In this document: positions 23,479 to 31,853 of the stretch, in pieces
How positions within the stretch are numbered: the first letter of the stretch is position 1
Layout: each line of letters begins with the position of its first letter
NCBI RefSeq assembly: GCF_000974445.1
Contig: NZ_BBOJ01000012.1
Coordinates: forward strand, 1 to 64,000
DNA: 64,000 bases
Source: Lentzea aerocolonigenes
GTDB taxonomy: Bacteria; Actinomycetota; Actinomycetes; Mycobacteriales; Pseudonocardiaceae
Direction: 5' to 3'
The notes under the pieces: model-generated
Told to the model about the DNA's origin: nothing
The model's input: the letters and a program-made list of their open reading frames with translations, nothing else
Databases searched by the model: none
Translations under genes and position numbers: made by a program

Positions 23479-23483
23479 TGATT

Positions 23484-23500
23484 GATACTCGCAGAGTCTC
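23484..23500. promoter_or_regulatory. LysR-type binding site candidate
   Basis: GATACTCGCAGAGTCTC: interrupted dyad (one mismatch) with the T-N11-A layout, next to the LysR start and upstream of the divergent thiolase. An AT-rich stretch follows (about 23510-23530, AAATGAGTATTTCTCGATAT) that may hold the thiolase promoter. Confidence 0.45.
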
Positions 23501-23556
23501 ACTCCGAGTTAAATGAGTATTTCTCGATATCGTTCGGTCGTCCTAGGGTCGAAGGC

Positions 23557-24774
23557 ATGACCGACGTCGTGATCTGCGAACCCGTCAGGAGCCCGGTCGG
23601 GAGGTTCGGCGGCGCGCTCGCCTCCCTCAGCGCCACGGACCTCGCCGCCGCCGTGCTCTCCGAGCTGGTCCGCCGCACCGGGTTGCGGGAGGGCGACGTC
23701 GACGACGTCGTGCTCGGGCAGTGCTACCCGAACGGCGAGTCGCCCGCGATCGGCAGGATCGCCGCGCTCGACGCGGGCCTCGGCACGTCGGTGCCGGGCC
23801 TGCAGATCGACCGCCGCTGCGGGTCCGGTCTCCAGGCCGTGCTGTACGCGGCGGGTCAGGTCGCCACCGGCGCCGCCAGGGTCGTCGTCGCCGGCGGCGC
23901 GGAGTCGATGTCGCAGGTCGAGCACTACGCGCTGGGGCTGCGCACGGGTGTCCGCAGCGGCACGATCGGGCTGGTCGACCGGCTCGACCGGGCGCGCGAG
24001 ACGGCCGGTGGCCGGTTCCACCCGGTGCCGGGCGGGATGCTGGAGACCGCTGAGAACGTGCGCCGCGAGTACGGCATCTCCCGCGAGGAGCAGGACGAGC
24101 TCGCGTTCCGGTCGCAGCAGCGGTGGGCCGCGGCGCAGGAGACCGGCCGGTTCGCCGACGAGCTCGTGCCGCTGACGGTGCCCGGCCGCCGCGGCAAGCC
24201 CGGCGTCGTCGTCGACCGCGACGAGCACCCCAGGCCCGAGACGACCCTCGAGGACCTCGCGGCGCTGCGGCCCGTGCGGCTGAAGATCGACCCGGAGTCC
24301 ACGGTCACCGCGGGCAACGCCAGCGGGCAGAACGACGGCGCCGCGATGTGCGTGGTCACCACCCGTGACGACGCGGACCGGCTCGGGCTGCGTCCGTTGC
24401 TCAGGCTCCGGTCGTGGGCCGTCGCCGGCGTCGGCCCCGAGGTGATGGGCATCGGGCCGGTGCCCGCGACCGCGGCCGCGCTCGACCGCGCCGGGCTCAC
24501 CCTCGACGACATCGACGTGATCGAGCTCAACGAGGCGTTCGCCGCGCAGGTGCTCGGGTGCCTGCGCGAGTGGAAGGTCGACGCCGGGGACGACCGGCTC
24601 AACCCCAACGGGTCCGGCATCTCGCTGGGCCACCCGGTCGGCGCCACGGGTGCGCGGATCCTCGCGACGCTCGCGCACGAGATGCGCCGCCGCGAGAGCC
24701 GGTACGGACTGGAGACGATGTGCATCGGCGGCGGCCAGGGCCTCGCCGCGATCTTCGAGAGGGTGGACGGATGA
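23557..24774 (+). CDS. Acetyl-CoA acetyltransferase / 3-oxoacyl-CoA thiolase
   Basis: 405 residues from ATG 23557. The three thiolase catalytic elements are present: nucleophilic Cys in DRRCGSGLQA (about residue 90), His in GHPVGATGAR (about 355) and Cys in ETMCIGGGQG (about 388). It cleaves or condenses acyl-CoAs at the beta carbon. First gene of an operon with both subunits of a 3-oxoacid CoA-transferase (4-bp overlap). Together these activate a 3-oxoacid with succinyl-CoA and cleave it to acetyl-CoA plus acyl-CoA. Substrates such as acetoacetate or 3-oxoadipate fit equally well. Confidence 0.9.
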   Translation: MTDVVICEPVRSPVGRFGGALASLSATDLAAAVLSELVRRTGLREGDVDDVVLGQCYPNGESPAIGRIAALDAGLGTSVPGLQIDRRCGSGLQAVLYAAGQVATGAARVVVAGGAESMSQVEHYALGLRTGVRSGTIGLVDRLDRARETAGGRFHPVPGGMLETAENVRREYGISREEQDELAFRSQQRWAAAQETGRFADELVPLTVPGRRGKPGVVVDRDEHPRPETTLEDLAALRPVRLKIDPESTVTAGNASGQNDGAAMCVVTTRDDADRLGLRPLLRLRSWAVAGVGPEVMGIGPVPATAAALDRAGLTLDDIDVIELNEAFAAQVLGCLREWKVDAGDDRLNPNGSGISLGHPVGATGARILATLAHEMRRRESRYGLETMCIGGGQGLAAIFERVDG

Positions 24775-25547
24775 GCCTGGACAAGGTGGTCAGCGGCCCC
24801 GCCGAGGCCGTGGCGGGCATCGCTTCCGGGTCGAGCGTCGCGGTCGGCGGCTTCGGGCTCGCGGGCATCCCGTGGTTCCTGATCGAGGCGTTGCTGGAGC
24901 AGGGCGCCGACGACCTCACGATCGTGTCCAACAACTGCGGCGTCGACGGCGCCGGGCTCGGCCTCCTGCTGGAGCAGCGCCGCATCAGCCGGGTGATCGC
25001 GTCCTACGTCGGCGAGAACAAGGAGTTCGCCCGCCAGTACCTCGCCGGCGAGCTGACCGTGGAGCTCACTCCACAAGGGACACTCGCGGAACGCCTGCGG
25101 GCGGGCGGATCCGGCGTCGGCGCGTTCTACACCCCCACCGGCGTCGGCACCCTGGTCTCCGAAGGCGGGCTCCCCTGGCGCTACGCCCCCGACGGCACGG
25201 TCGCGCTGGCCTCACCGCCCAAGGAGGTGCGCGCGTTCCACGGCAAGGACATGGTGCTGGAGGAGTCGATCGTCACCGACGCGGCTCTCGTGCGGGCCGC
25301 GGTCGCCGACCGCGCGGGCAACTGCGTGTTCCACGCCGCCGCTCGCAACTTCAACCCGGTGGCGGCGATGGCGGGCCGGCACACCGTCGTGGAAGCGGAG
25401 CGGGTCGTCGAGGTCGGTGAGATCGACCCCGATCACGTGCACCTGCCGGGGGTGTTCGTGCAGAGCGTCGTCGCGCTGACGCCGGAACAGGCCGCGCGCA
25501 AGGACATCGAGAAGCGCACGACCCGCACCCGTCAGGAGGGGAACTGA
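24771..25547 (+). CDS. scoA: 3-oxoacid CoA-transferase, subunit A
   Basis: 258 residues, ATG overlapping the thiolase stop. It contains VAVGGFGLAGIPWFLIEAL, TIVSNNCGVDGAGLGLLLE and YVGENKEFARQYLAGELTVELTPQGTLAERLRAGGSGVGAFYTPTGVGT, the conserved blocks of SCOT-type alpha subunits that bind CoA. It works as a heterodimer with the next gene, transferring CoA from succinyl-CoA to a 3-oxoacid. PcaI (3-oxoadipate) is an alternative naming. The neighbouring B subunit follows after 1 bp. Confidence 0.88.
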   Translation: MSLDKVVSGPAEAVAGIASGSSVAVGGFGLAGIPWFLIEALLEQGADDLTIVSNNCGVDGAGLGLLLEQRRISRVIASYVGENKEFARQYLAGELTVELTPQGTLAERLRAGGSGVGAFYTPTGVGTLVSEGGLPWRYAPDGTVALASPPKEVRAFHGKDMVLEESIVTDAALVRAAVADRAGNCVFHAAARNFNPVAAMAGRHTVVEAERVVEVGEIDPDHVHLPGVFVQSVVALTPEQAARKDIEKRTTRTRQEGN

Positions 25548-25548
25548 C

Positions 25549-26196
25549 ATGGCCTGGACCCGTGACCAGATGGCCGCCCGCGCGGCGCTCGAACTGCGCG
25601 ACGGCGAGTACGTCAACCTCGGCATCGGCCTGCCCACGCTGATCCCCGATTACTTGCCGGCGGGCTCGACCGTGACGTTGCACGCGGAGAACGGCATTCT
25701 CGGCGTGGGCCCGTTCCCCTACGAGGAAGAGGTCGACCCCGACCTCATCAACGCGGGCAAGCAGACCGTCACCGTCCTGGCGGGAGCGTCGTACTTCGAC
25801 TCGGCCACGAGTTTCGCCATGATCCGCGGCGGCCACGTCGACGCCGCGATCCTCGGCGGCATGCAGGTGTCCGCGCGCGGCGACCTCGCGAACTGGATGG
25901 TGCCCGGCGCGATGGTCAAGGGCATGGGCGGCGCCATGGACCTCGTCAGCGGCGCCGGACGCGTCATCGTCCTCATGGAACACACGGCCCGCAACGGCTC
26001 GTCGAAGCTCGTCGAGTCGTGCACGCTCCCGCTGACCGGCCGCGGGGTCGTACAACGCGTGATCACCGACCTCGCCGTGCTCGACGTGGCGGACGGCGTG
26101 TTCCGCCTCGTCGAGCTGGCACCGGAGACCACGGTCGAGGAGATCGTGGCCAAGACCGCGGCCCCGGTGGTGGACCTGTCTACGGCCGGTCGCTGA
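25549..26196 (+). CDS. scoB: 3-oxoacid CoA-transferase, subunit B
   Basis: 215 residues from ATG 25549 with AGGAGG just upstream. YVNLGIGLPTLIPDYLPAGSTVTLHAENGILGVGPFP contains the catalytic Glu (ENGILG) that forms the glutamyl-CoA thioester. SFAMIRGGHVDAAILGGMQVSARGDLANWMVPG and MVKGMGGAMDLVSGA are further family blocks. Pairs with subunit A. The last 17 bp overlap the convergent BMP gene. Confidence 0.9.
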   Translation: MAWTRDQMAARAALELRDGEYVNLGIGLPTLIPDYLPAGSTVTLHAENGILGVGPFPYEEEVDPDLINAGKQTVTVLAGASYFDSATSFAMIRGGHVDAAILGGMQVSARGDLANWMVPGAMVKGMGGAMDLVSGAGRVIVLMEHTARNGSSKLVESCTLPLTGRGVVQRVITDLAVLDVADGVFRLVELAPETTVEEIVAKTAAPVVDLSTAGR

Positions 26197-27319
26197 CCTT
26201 GATCTTGCCCTCGATGATCTGCGCCTTGTAGCCCTCCAGGATGCCCTGGAGCTTCGCGTCGACCTTGCCGCCCGACGCCGCGTAGCCGACGCCGTTCACC
26301 TTGAGGTCGAAGACCTTCGGCAGCGAGGCGAGGTCGTTCTTGGCGGCAGCGCGGTAGAAGTCGTACACGGCGACGTCGACCCGCTTGAGGCTGGACGCGA
26401 CGATGACGTCCCGGTTGTTCGCGAGCGCCGGCTGGTTGTACTGGTCGGCGTCGCACCCGATCGCGAGCACACCGGCCTCCTTCACCGCGGCGAACACCCC
26501 GATGCCGGACGCACCCGCGGCGGGGTAGACGACGTCGGCGCCCTTGTCGATCAGCCCCTTGGCCGCCTCCTGCCCCTTCGGCGGGTCCTGGAAGCCCGTG
26601 AAGTCACCGGCAGGGGTGATGTACTTCTTCTCGACCTGGACCTTCGGCGCGGCGGTCTTCGCCCCCTGGACGAACCCGGCCTCGAACTTCTGGATCAACG
26701 GGATGTCCACGCCCCCGACGAACCCGACGTGACACTTCTTGCTCTGGTAAGCCGCCACGACACCGGCGAGGAACGCCCCCTCCTGCTCGGCGAAGACCAG
26801 CGGCGTCACGTTGGCCGCGCCCTCGACAGCCGAGTCGACCAGCCCGAACTTGACGTTGGGGAACTCCGGCGCCACGACCTTCAACGACTCGGTGTACGCG
26901 AACCCGACGCCGACGATCGGGTTGAAGCCCTCGGACGCGAGCTGCCGCAGCCGGGTCTGCTTGGCCGCCTCGCTCTCGTTCGGTGCAGCGGAAAGCTCGC
27001 GGGTGTTCTCCTTCTTGACGCCCATGTCCTTGATCGCCTGGTCGAACCCGGCGGCGGCGAGATCGTTGAACGACGCGTCACCCCGCCCGCCGATGTCGTA
27101 GGCCAGCCCGATCTTCAGCGCACTGCCGTCCACCTTGTCGCCTGCCGCGGCACTGGTGCTCGACGCGGCGGGCGCACCGGGCGGCGTCGCGAACTCGCAC
27201 CCGGCGCCGGCGGCACTGGTCGGCGCGCTGGTACCGGAGTCCTTGGCGCAGGCGGCCACGGTCATCACGGTTGTCAGCGCGATCGCGGCAACAGCGGTGC
27301 CACGCATACGACGGCGCAC
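26180..27319 (-). CDS. BMP-family (nucleoside/purine-type) substrate-binding lipoprotein
   Basis: 379 residues from GTG 27319, with GGGAGGAG about 8 nt upstream. Signal peptide with lipobox: TAVAAIALTTVMTVAACAKDSG. The mature part follows the BMP/PnrA fold: KIGLAYDIGGRGDASFNDLAAAGFDQAIKD, then PIVGVGFAYTESLKVVAPEFPNVKFGLVDS, GFVGGVDIPLIQKFEAGFVQGAKTA and DVVYPAAGASGIGVFAAVKE. Such proteins feed ABC importers for nucleosides. No ATPase or permease genes lie beside it, so it must work with a transporter elsewhere or act as a sensor. Confidence 0.88.
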   Translation of the reverse strand: MRRRMRGTAVAAIALTTVMTVAACAKDSGTSAPTSAAGAGCEFATPPGAPAASSTSAAAGDKVDGSALKIGLAYDIGGRGDASFNDLAAAGFDQAIKDMGVKKENTRELSAAPNESEAAKQTRLRQLASEGFNPIVGVGFAYTESLKVVAPEFPNVKFGLVDSAVEGAANVTPLVFAEQEGAFLAGVVAAYQSKKCHVGFVGGVDIPLIQKFEAGFVQGAKTAAPKVQVEKKYITPAGDFTGFQDPPKGQEAAKGLIDKGADVVYPAAGASGIGVFAAVKEAGVLAIGCDADQYNQPALANNRDVIVASSLKRVDVAVYDFYRAAAKNDLASLPKVFDLKVNGVGYAASGGKVDAKLQGILEGYKAQIIEGKIKVSDRP

Positions 27320-27379
27320 GGCTCGTCTCCTCCCCTGGGGTTTGGGGCGGACCGTACCTCGCGAGGGGATCAATTCGGT

Positions 27380-27389
27380 TGAACGTTCA
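27380..27389. promoter_or_regulatory. Palindrome upstream of the BMP lipoprotein gene
   Basis: TGAACGTTCA, a perfect 10-bp palindrome about 60 bp upstream of the BMP start. The rest of the 118-bp gap to the PaaX stop shows no gene. A regulatory role is a guess from position. Confidence 0.25.
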
Positions 27390-27437
27390 CCTGATGGGAA
27401 CGCCAGGCGACATGATCGTCATCAGTGTCGGCCGGGC

Positions 27438-28235
27438 TCAGACGCTGATCGACTCGATCGCCGCCTCGGCCAGCGGTGTCGCCGTCTCCACGTACCGCGT
27501 CGCCAGCGTCTGGAACAACTGCTCCGCCTCGATCGCCGGCCAGTCCTCCGCCAGCAACTCCGCCGGCAGATGCGGATCCTGGCGCACCAGATCCAACCAG
27601 TCCGCGTGCAGCAACAACTGCCGGGCCAGGTCGTCGGGCACCGTGTCGAGAGGTGAGCGCCACCGGGCCAGGAAGTCCTGGTACCGCGCACCGATCGCGG
27701 CGGTGTCGAACGCGCGGGTGGCGAGGTCCGCGGCCTCCGTCGGTTTGGCGTGCTGGGCGGTGAAGACCGTGACGTTCTCGGTGAGGCCCAGGTCGGCGAC
27801 CATTTCCGTGACGTCGCGGGTGCCGGGGGCGATCCACAGGCCGTTCTGCACGGGGCCGAAGCCCGCCCACTGCAGGCGGGAGCGCAGGTCGTGGCGGTCG
27901 CCTCTGCGGCCCTCCGGCAGGGAGAAGCCGACCAGGGTCCAGGTGCCGTCCCAGTCCCTGTTCACGGCGCCGCGCTGCCAGATGCGGCGGCCGCCGTCCT
28001 CCAGCACGTCCTCGGCTCGCCGGGTCAGTCCGAAGTAGACCTTGCGGCCGTTGCGGTGCTTGGTGAGCAGGCCGCGCGAGGTCATGCGGGTCAGCGTCGA
28101 GCGCACGGCCTCCTCGGAGACGTCCACTCGGCCGAAGACGTCGATCACGCTGCCCGAGTAGACCGCGATGTCGCGGCCCAGCACGTACAGGCCCAGGAAG
28201 TTCAGCATCAACGACTGCGGCGTCACGACTGCCAC
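27438..28235 (-). CDS. PaaX-family transcriptional regulator
   Basis: 265 residues. The N-terminal winged helix is MLNFLGLYVLGRDIAVYSGSVIDVFGRVDVSEEAVRSTLTRMTSRGLLTKHRNGRKVYFGLT (about residues 10-72). The C-terminal PaaX domain has WTLVGFSLPEGRRGDRHDLRSRLQWAGFGPVQNGLWIAPG. PaaX repressors are released by acyl-CoA thioesters such as phenylacetyl-CoA. It is divergent from the SDR-to-ligase operon, which ends in an acyl-CoA synthetase. The CoA ester made by that enzyme is therefore a likely inducer (inference). Confidence 0.9.
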   Translation of the reverse strand: MAVVTPQSLMLNFLGLYVLGRDIAVYSGSVIDVFGRVDVSEEAVRSTLTRMTSRGLLTKHRNGRKVYFGLTRRAEDVLEDGGRRIWQRGAVNRDWDGTWTLVGFSLPEGRRGDRHDLRSRLQWAGFGPVQNGLWIAPGTRDVTEMVADLGLTENVTVFTAQHAKPTEAADLATRAFDTAAIGARYQDFLARWRSPLDTVPDDLARQLLLHADWLDLVRQDPHLPAELLAEDWPAIEAEQLFQTLATRYVETATPLAEAAIESISV

Positions 28236-28263
28236 GATACATGTTGGGCAGCATCTAGACGAG

Positions 28264-28300
28264 CGTCACGAATCTGACGTACTTTGGGTCGCGATCCCAA
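28264..28300. promoter_or_regulatory. Dyads in the PaaX/SDR divergent promoter
   Basis: CGTCACGAATCTGACG (28264-28279, arms CGTCA/TGACG); its other strand reads GATTCGTGACG, similar to the TGATTCGYGWT part of the E. coli PaaX consensus. A second imperfect dyad, TTGGGTCGCGATCCCAA (28284-28300), lies 19 bp before the SDR start. Confidence 0.4.
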
Positions 28301-28318
28301 CGGAGAGGACTCGGTCGG

Positions 28319-29197
28319 ATGGAGCTGTCGGGAAAGGTCGCGATCGTCACGGGCGCCGGCCGCGGGCTGGGGCGTGCGTACGCGGAAGCCTTGGCGCGCA
28401 ACGGGGCTCAGGTCGTGGTCAACGACGTGGACGAGGTCGCCGAGGAGGTCGCCGCGAGCATCGGCGGCAAGGCGGTCGTCGCGCCGGTCGGGTCGACCGA
28501 GACCGCGGAACGGCTCGTCGCGGCTGCCGTCGAGGAGTTCGGGCGGCTCGACGTCCTGGTCACCAACGCGGGCATCCTGCGCGACAAGGTCCTGTGGAAG
28601 ATGAGCGACGACGACTTCGACGCCGTGATCAACGTGCACCTGCGCGGCACGTTCACCTGCGCCCGTGCGGCGGCCGTCAGGATGCGCGAGCAAGGGACCG
28701 GCGGCAGCCTGGTGCTCATCTCGTCGCCTGCCGGTCAGCGCGGCAACTTCGGGCAGACCAACTACTCCGCCGCCAAGGCCGGGATCGCCGCCATGGCGCG
28801 GACGTGGGCGCTGGAGCTCGCGCGGTCCGACATCGCCGTCAACGCGGTCGTGCCGGTCGCCGCGACCGAGATGACCAGGACGATCCCGGCGTTCGCGCCG
28901 CTGATCGAGGAGTCGGAACGGAACGGCACCCCGCTGCCGGAGTGGGTGCGCAGGGACGAGGGGCTCGGCACCGTCGAGGACGTCGCCGAACTGATCGTCT
29001 ACCTCGCGTCCGACGCGGCGAAGGGCGTGACGGGCCAGGCGATCGGCATCGGCGGCGACCGGCTCGCGCTGTGGTCGCACCCCGCCGAGAAGCAGGTCCA
29101 GTTCTCCGACGGCGGCTGGAACGCGGCGAAGATCGCCCAGCACTGGGGCGAGTTCGAGCCCGAGACCTACGGCATCCCGGCTCCGGTGGCACCGTGA
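28319..29197 (+). CDS. Short-chain dehydrogenase/reductase (hydroxyacyl-CoA-type)
   Basis: 292 residues from ATG 28319. Cofactor site VTGAGRGLGRAYAEAL (TGxxxGxG), NAG motif in LVTNAGILRD, catalytic Ser in LISSPAG and Tyr/Lys in YSAAK. At 292 residues it is longer than a plain FabG (about 250) and has a C-terminal tail (WSHPAEKQVQFSDGGWNAAKIAQHWGEFEPETYGIPAPVAP), as seen in 17-beta-HSD4/MFE-type SDRs. With MaoC and a ligase in the same operon, oxidation of a 3-hydroxyacyl-CoA is the likely step. Overlaps the amidohydrolase gene by GTGA. Confidence 0.88.
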   Translation: MELSGKVAIVTGAGRGLGRAYAEALARNGAQVVVNDVDEVAEEVAASIGGKAVVAPVGSTETAERLVAAAVEEFGRLDVLVTNAGILRDKVLWKMSDDDFDAVINVHLRGTFTCARAAAVRMREQGTGGSLVLISSPAGQRGNFGQTNYSAAKAGIAAMARTWALELARSDIAVNAVVPVAATEMTRTIPAFAPLIEESERNGTPLPEWVRRDEGLGTVEDVAELIVYLASDAAKGVTGQAIGIGGDRLALWSHPAEKQVQFSDGGWNAAKIAQHWGEFEPETYGIPAPVAP

Positions 29198-30069
29198 ACG
29201 TCGACGACCTCGTCGCCATCGACGTGCACACGCACGCCGAGATCTCCGGCGACGGCCACAGCTCGCTCAGCCCCACCCTGCTCGAGGCGTCCGCGAAGTA
29301 CTTCAAGGCGGGGCACCGGCAGCCGACGATCGCCGAGACCGCCGAGATCTACCGCGAGCGGAACATGGCCGCGGTGATCTTCACAGTCGACGCCGAGCAC
29401 GCCACCGGCCACCCGCGCATCAGCAACGAGGAGATCGCGGCGTCCTGCGCCGAGCACGCCGACGTGCTGATCCCGTTCGCGAGCGTCGACCCGTGGAAGG
29501 GCCGCACCGCGGTCAGGGAGGCGCGCAGGCTCGTCGAGGAGCACGGCGTCCGCGGGTTCAAGTTCCACCCGAGCCTGCAGGACTTCTCGCCGAACGACCG
29601 GATGGCCTACCCGCTGTACGAGGCGATCGAGGAACTCGGCGTGCCCGCGCTGTTCCACAGTGGACAGACCGGGATCGGCGCCGGCGTGCCCGGCGGCGGT
29701 GGCATCAGGCTCAAGCACTCCAACCCGATGCTCGTCGACGACGTCGCGGTCGACTTCCCGCACCTCAAGATCGTGCTGGCGCACCCGTCGTTCCCGTGGC
29801 AGGACGAGGCGCTCGCCGTGGCCACGCACAAGCCGTTCGTGTACATCGACCTGTCCGGCTGGTCGCCGAGGTACTTCCCGCCGCAGCTCGTCCGGTACGC
29901 CAACACCTTGTTGCAGGACAAGGTCCTCTTCGGCTCGGACCACCCGGTGATCACGCCGGACCGCTGGCTCGCCGACTTCGCCAAGCTCGACATCTCGGAC
30001 GACGTCCGCCCCAAGATCCTCAAGCACAACGCCGCACGTCTGCTGGGACTGACCAAGGAGGAAGCATGA
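29194..30069 (+). CDS. Amidohydrolase-2 family (ACMSD-like) enzyme
   Basis: 291 residues from GTG 29194, overlapping the SDR stop. Metal-site motifs: IDVHTHAEI at the start (HxH), His in KFHPSLQD, His in LAHPSFPWQDEALAV and Asp in LFGSDHPVITPDRW. The family holds decarboxylases and hydrolases of aromatic or unsaturated acids, such as aminocarboxymuconate semialdehyde decarboxylase and resorcylate decarboxylases. In this operon it may decarboxylate or hydrolyse a ring-derived intermediate; the substrate is unknown. Confidence 0.82.
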   Translation: MNVDDLVAIDVHTHAEISGDGHSSLSPTLLEASAKYFKAGHRQPTIAETAEIYRERNMAAVIFTVDAEHATGHPRISNEEIAASCAEHADVLIPFASVDPWKGRTAVREARRLVEEHGVRGFKFHPSLQDFSPNDRMAYPLYEAIEELGVPALFHSGQTGIGAGVPGGGGIRLKHSNPMLVDDVAVDFPHLKIVLAHPSFPWQDEALAVATHKPFVYIDLSGWSPRYFPPQLVRYANTLLQDKVLFGSDHPVITPDRWLADFAKLDISDDVRPKILKHNAARLLGLTKEEA

Positions 30070-30524
30070 CCACCGCCGTGCACGGCATCGAAGAACTCAA
30101 GGCCCTGACAGGAAAGGATCTAGGCCACACCGACTGGCTCCAGATCGACCAGGGCCGCGTCAACACGTTCGCCGACGCCACCGACGACCACCAGTGGATC
30201 CACGTCGACGCCGAACGCGCCGCCGAAGGACCGTTCGGCGGCACGATCGCCCACGGTTACCTCACGCTGGCCCTGCTCATCCCGCTGATGACGCAACTGC
30301 TCGACATCTCCGGCGTGCGGATGAGCATCAACTACGGGCTGGACAAGGTCCGGTTCCCCGCGCCGGTCCCGGTCGGCGCGAAGATCCGGCTCACGGGAAA
30401 GGTCGCGTCCGTCGACGAGGTCAAGGGCGACGGCGTGCAGATCACCATCGACTTCACCGTCGAGATCGAGGGCTCCGACAAGCCCGCGTGCGTCGCGCGC
30501 GGGGTTTACCGCCACTACGCCTGA
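30066..30524 (+). CDS. MaoC-like (R)-enoyl-CoA hydratase
   Basis: 152 residues, ATG overlapping the previous stop. The hydratase-2 motif is FADATDDHQWIHVD (Asp and His separated by four residues), followed by GTIAHGYLTLALLIPLM. The hot-dog fold length fits. It adds water to an enoyl-CoA, supplying a 3-hydroxyacyl-CoA to the SDR of the same operon. Located between the amidohydrolase and the transporter gene. Confidence 0.92.
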   Translation: MTTAVHGIEELKALTGKDLGHTDWLQIDQGRVNTFADATDDHQWIHVDAERAAEGPFGGTIAHGYLTLALLIPLMTQLLDISGVRMSINYGLDKVRFPAPVPVGAKIRLTGKVASVDEVKGDGVQITIDFTVEIEGSDKPACVARGVYRHYA

Positions 30525-30536
30525 GATGAGAGTGCC

Positions 30537-31853
30537 ATGGCGACAACAACGCAGTTACGCCGTGCCGTCGCGTCCAGCTTCCTCGGCAGCGTGATCGAGT
30601 ACTACGACTTCCTCCTCTACGCCACCGCTTCCGCGGTCGTCTTCAACAAGGTCTTCTTCTCCTCCCTCGACCCGCTGGTCGGCACCATCGCGAGCTTCGG
30701 CACGTTCGCCACCGGCTACCTCGCGCGCCCGATCGGTGGTGTCCTCTTCGGACACTACGGCGATCTGCTGGGGCGCAAGAAGATGCTCGTGCTCACCATG
30801 AGCCTCATGGGTGTGGCGAGCTTCCTGATCGGTCTGCTGCCCACCTACGGCCAGATCGGCTGGCTCGCGCCGGCCGGGCTCGTGCTGCTGCGAATCGTGC
30901 AGGGCATCTCCGTCGGTGGTGAGTGGGGCGGCGCGGTCCTGATGTCAGCCGAGCACGCCACGTCACGGCGCGGGCTGTGGGCGAGCTTCACCAACGCGGG
31001 CGCGCCGTGCGGCATGGTGCTGTCGACCCTCGCGCTCTCCGGCACCGCCGCGCTGGTGGGAGACAAGGCGTTCCTCGACTGGGGCTGGCGGGTGCCGTTC
31101 CTGCTCAGCTTGGTGCTGCTCGGCATCGGCCTGTTCGTCCGCATGAAGGTCGAGGAGACGCCGGTGTTCCAGGCCGAGCGCAAGCGCACCTCCCTGCCGC
31201 TGGCCGACGTGCTGCGCAACCACCCGCGCACGCTGCTGCTCGGGATCGGGGTCGGCCTCTCGGCGTTCGTCGCGCAGTCCACGCTGACGACCTTCACCCT
31301 CGCGTACGGCGTCCAGGCGGGCATCCCCCGGCCGTCGATCCTCAACGCCCTGACCCTGTCCTCCGCGCTCGCGGTGATCTCGATCATCGGCTGGTCGGCC
31401 GCGTCGGACCGGTTCGGCCGCAGGCCCGTCGTCCTCGCGGGCGCGGTCCTCATGGCCGCGTTCGCGTTCGCGCTGTTCCCGTTGGTGGACAACGGTTTCA
31501 TCGTCATCGCACTGGTACTCGGCCAGGCCGTCATCCACCCGATGATGTACGGCCCGCTCGCCGCGCTCTACAGCGAGCTGTTCACCACGGGAAGCCGCTA
31601 CACCGGCGCCTCGCTCGGCTACCAGCTCGCGGGCCTGGGCGCGGGCCTCGCCCCGCTGCTGTTCGCGCAGGTTCAGAAGTCGGCCGGTACCGGCGCGATC
31701 CCGTACATCCTCGCGGCGTTCTGCCTGCTCACCGTGATCTGCACGATCACGCTGCACGAGACCAGCCGGACCAGCCTGACAGGAGACAAGGATGCGGAAC
31801 GCGGGACTGGGCAGCTGGCCACTCCGCCGCGCGCGCATGGCGCCGAAGCGTGA
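30537..31853 (+). CDS. MFS transporter, metabolite:H+ symporter (MHS) type
   Basis: 438 residues from ATG 30537. The opening SSFLGSVIEYYDFLLYATASAVVFNKVFF, then ARPIGGVLFGHYGDLLGRKKMLV, VQGISVGGEWGGAVLMSAEHA and WRVPFLLSLVLLGIGLFVRMKVEETPVF, are hallmark MHS-family blocks (ShiA, KgtP, ProP). Twelve helices. It probably imports a carboxylate that is activated by the ligase encoded next. The last 62 bp overlap the start of that ligase gene in another frame. Confidence 0.92.
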   Translation: MATTTQLRRAVASSFLGSVIEYYDFLLYATASAVVFNKVFFSSLDPLVGTIASFGTFATGYLARPIGGVLFGHYGDLLGRKKMLVLTMSLMGVASFLIGLLPTYGQIGWLAPAGLVLLRIVQGISVGGEWGGAVLMSAEHATSRRGLWASFTNAGAPCGMVLSTLALSGTAALVGDKAFLDWGWRVPFLLSLVLLGIGLFVRMKVEETPVFQAERKRTSLPLADVLRNHPRTLLLGIGVGLSAFVAQSTLTTFTLAYGVQAGIPRPSILNALTLSSALAVISIIGWSAASDRFGRRPVVLAGAVLMAAFAFALFPLVDNGFIVIALVLGQAVIHPMMYGPLAALYSELFTTGSRYTGASLGYQLAGLGAGLAPLLFAQVQKSAGTGAIPYILAAFCLLTVICTITLHETSRTSLTGDKDAERGTGQLATPPRAHGAEA

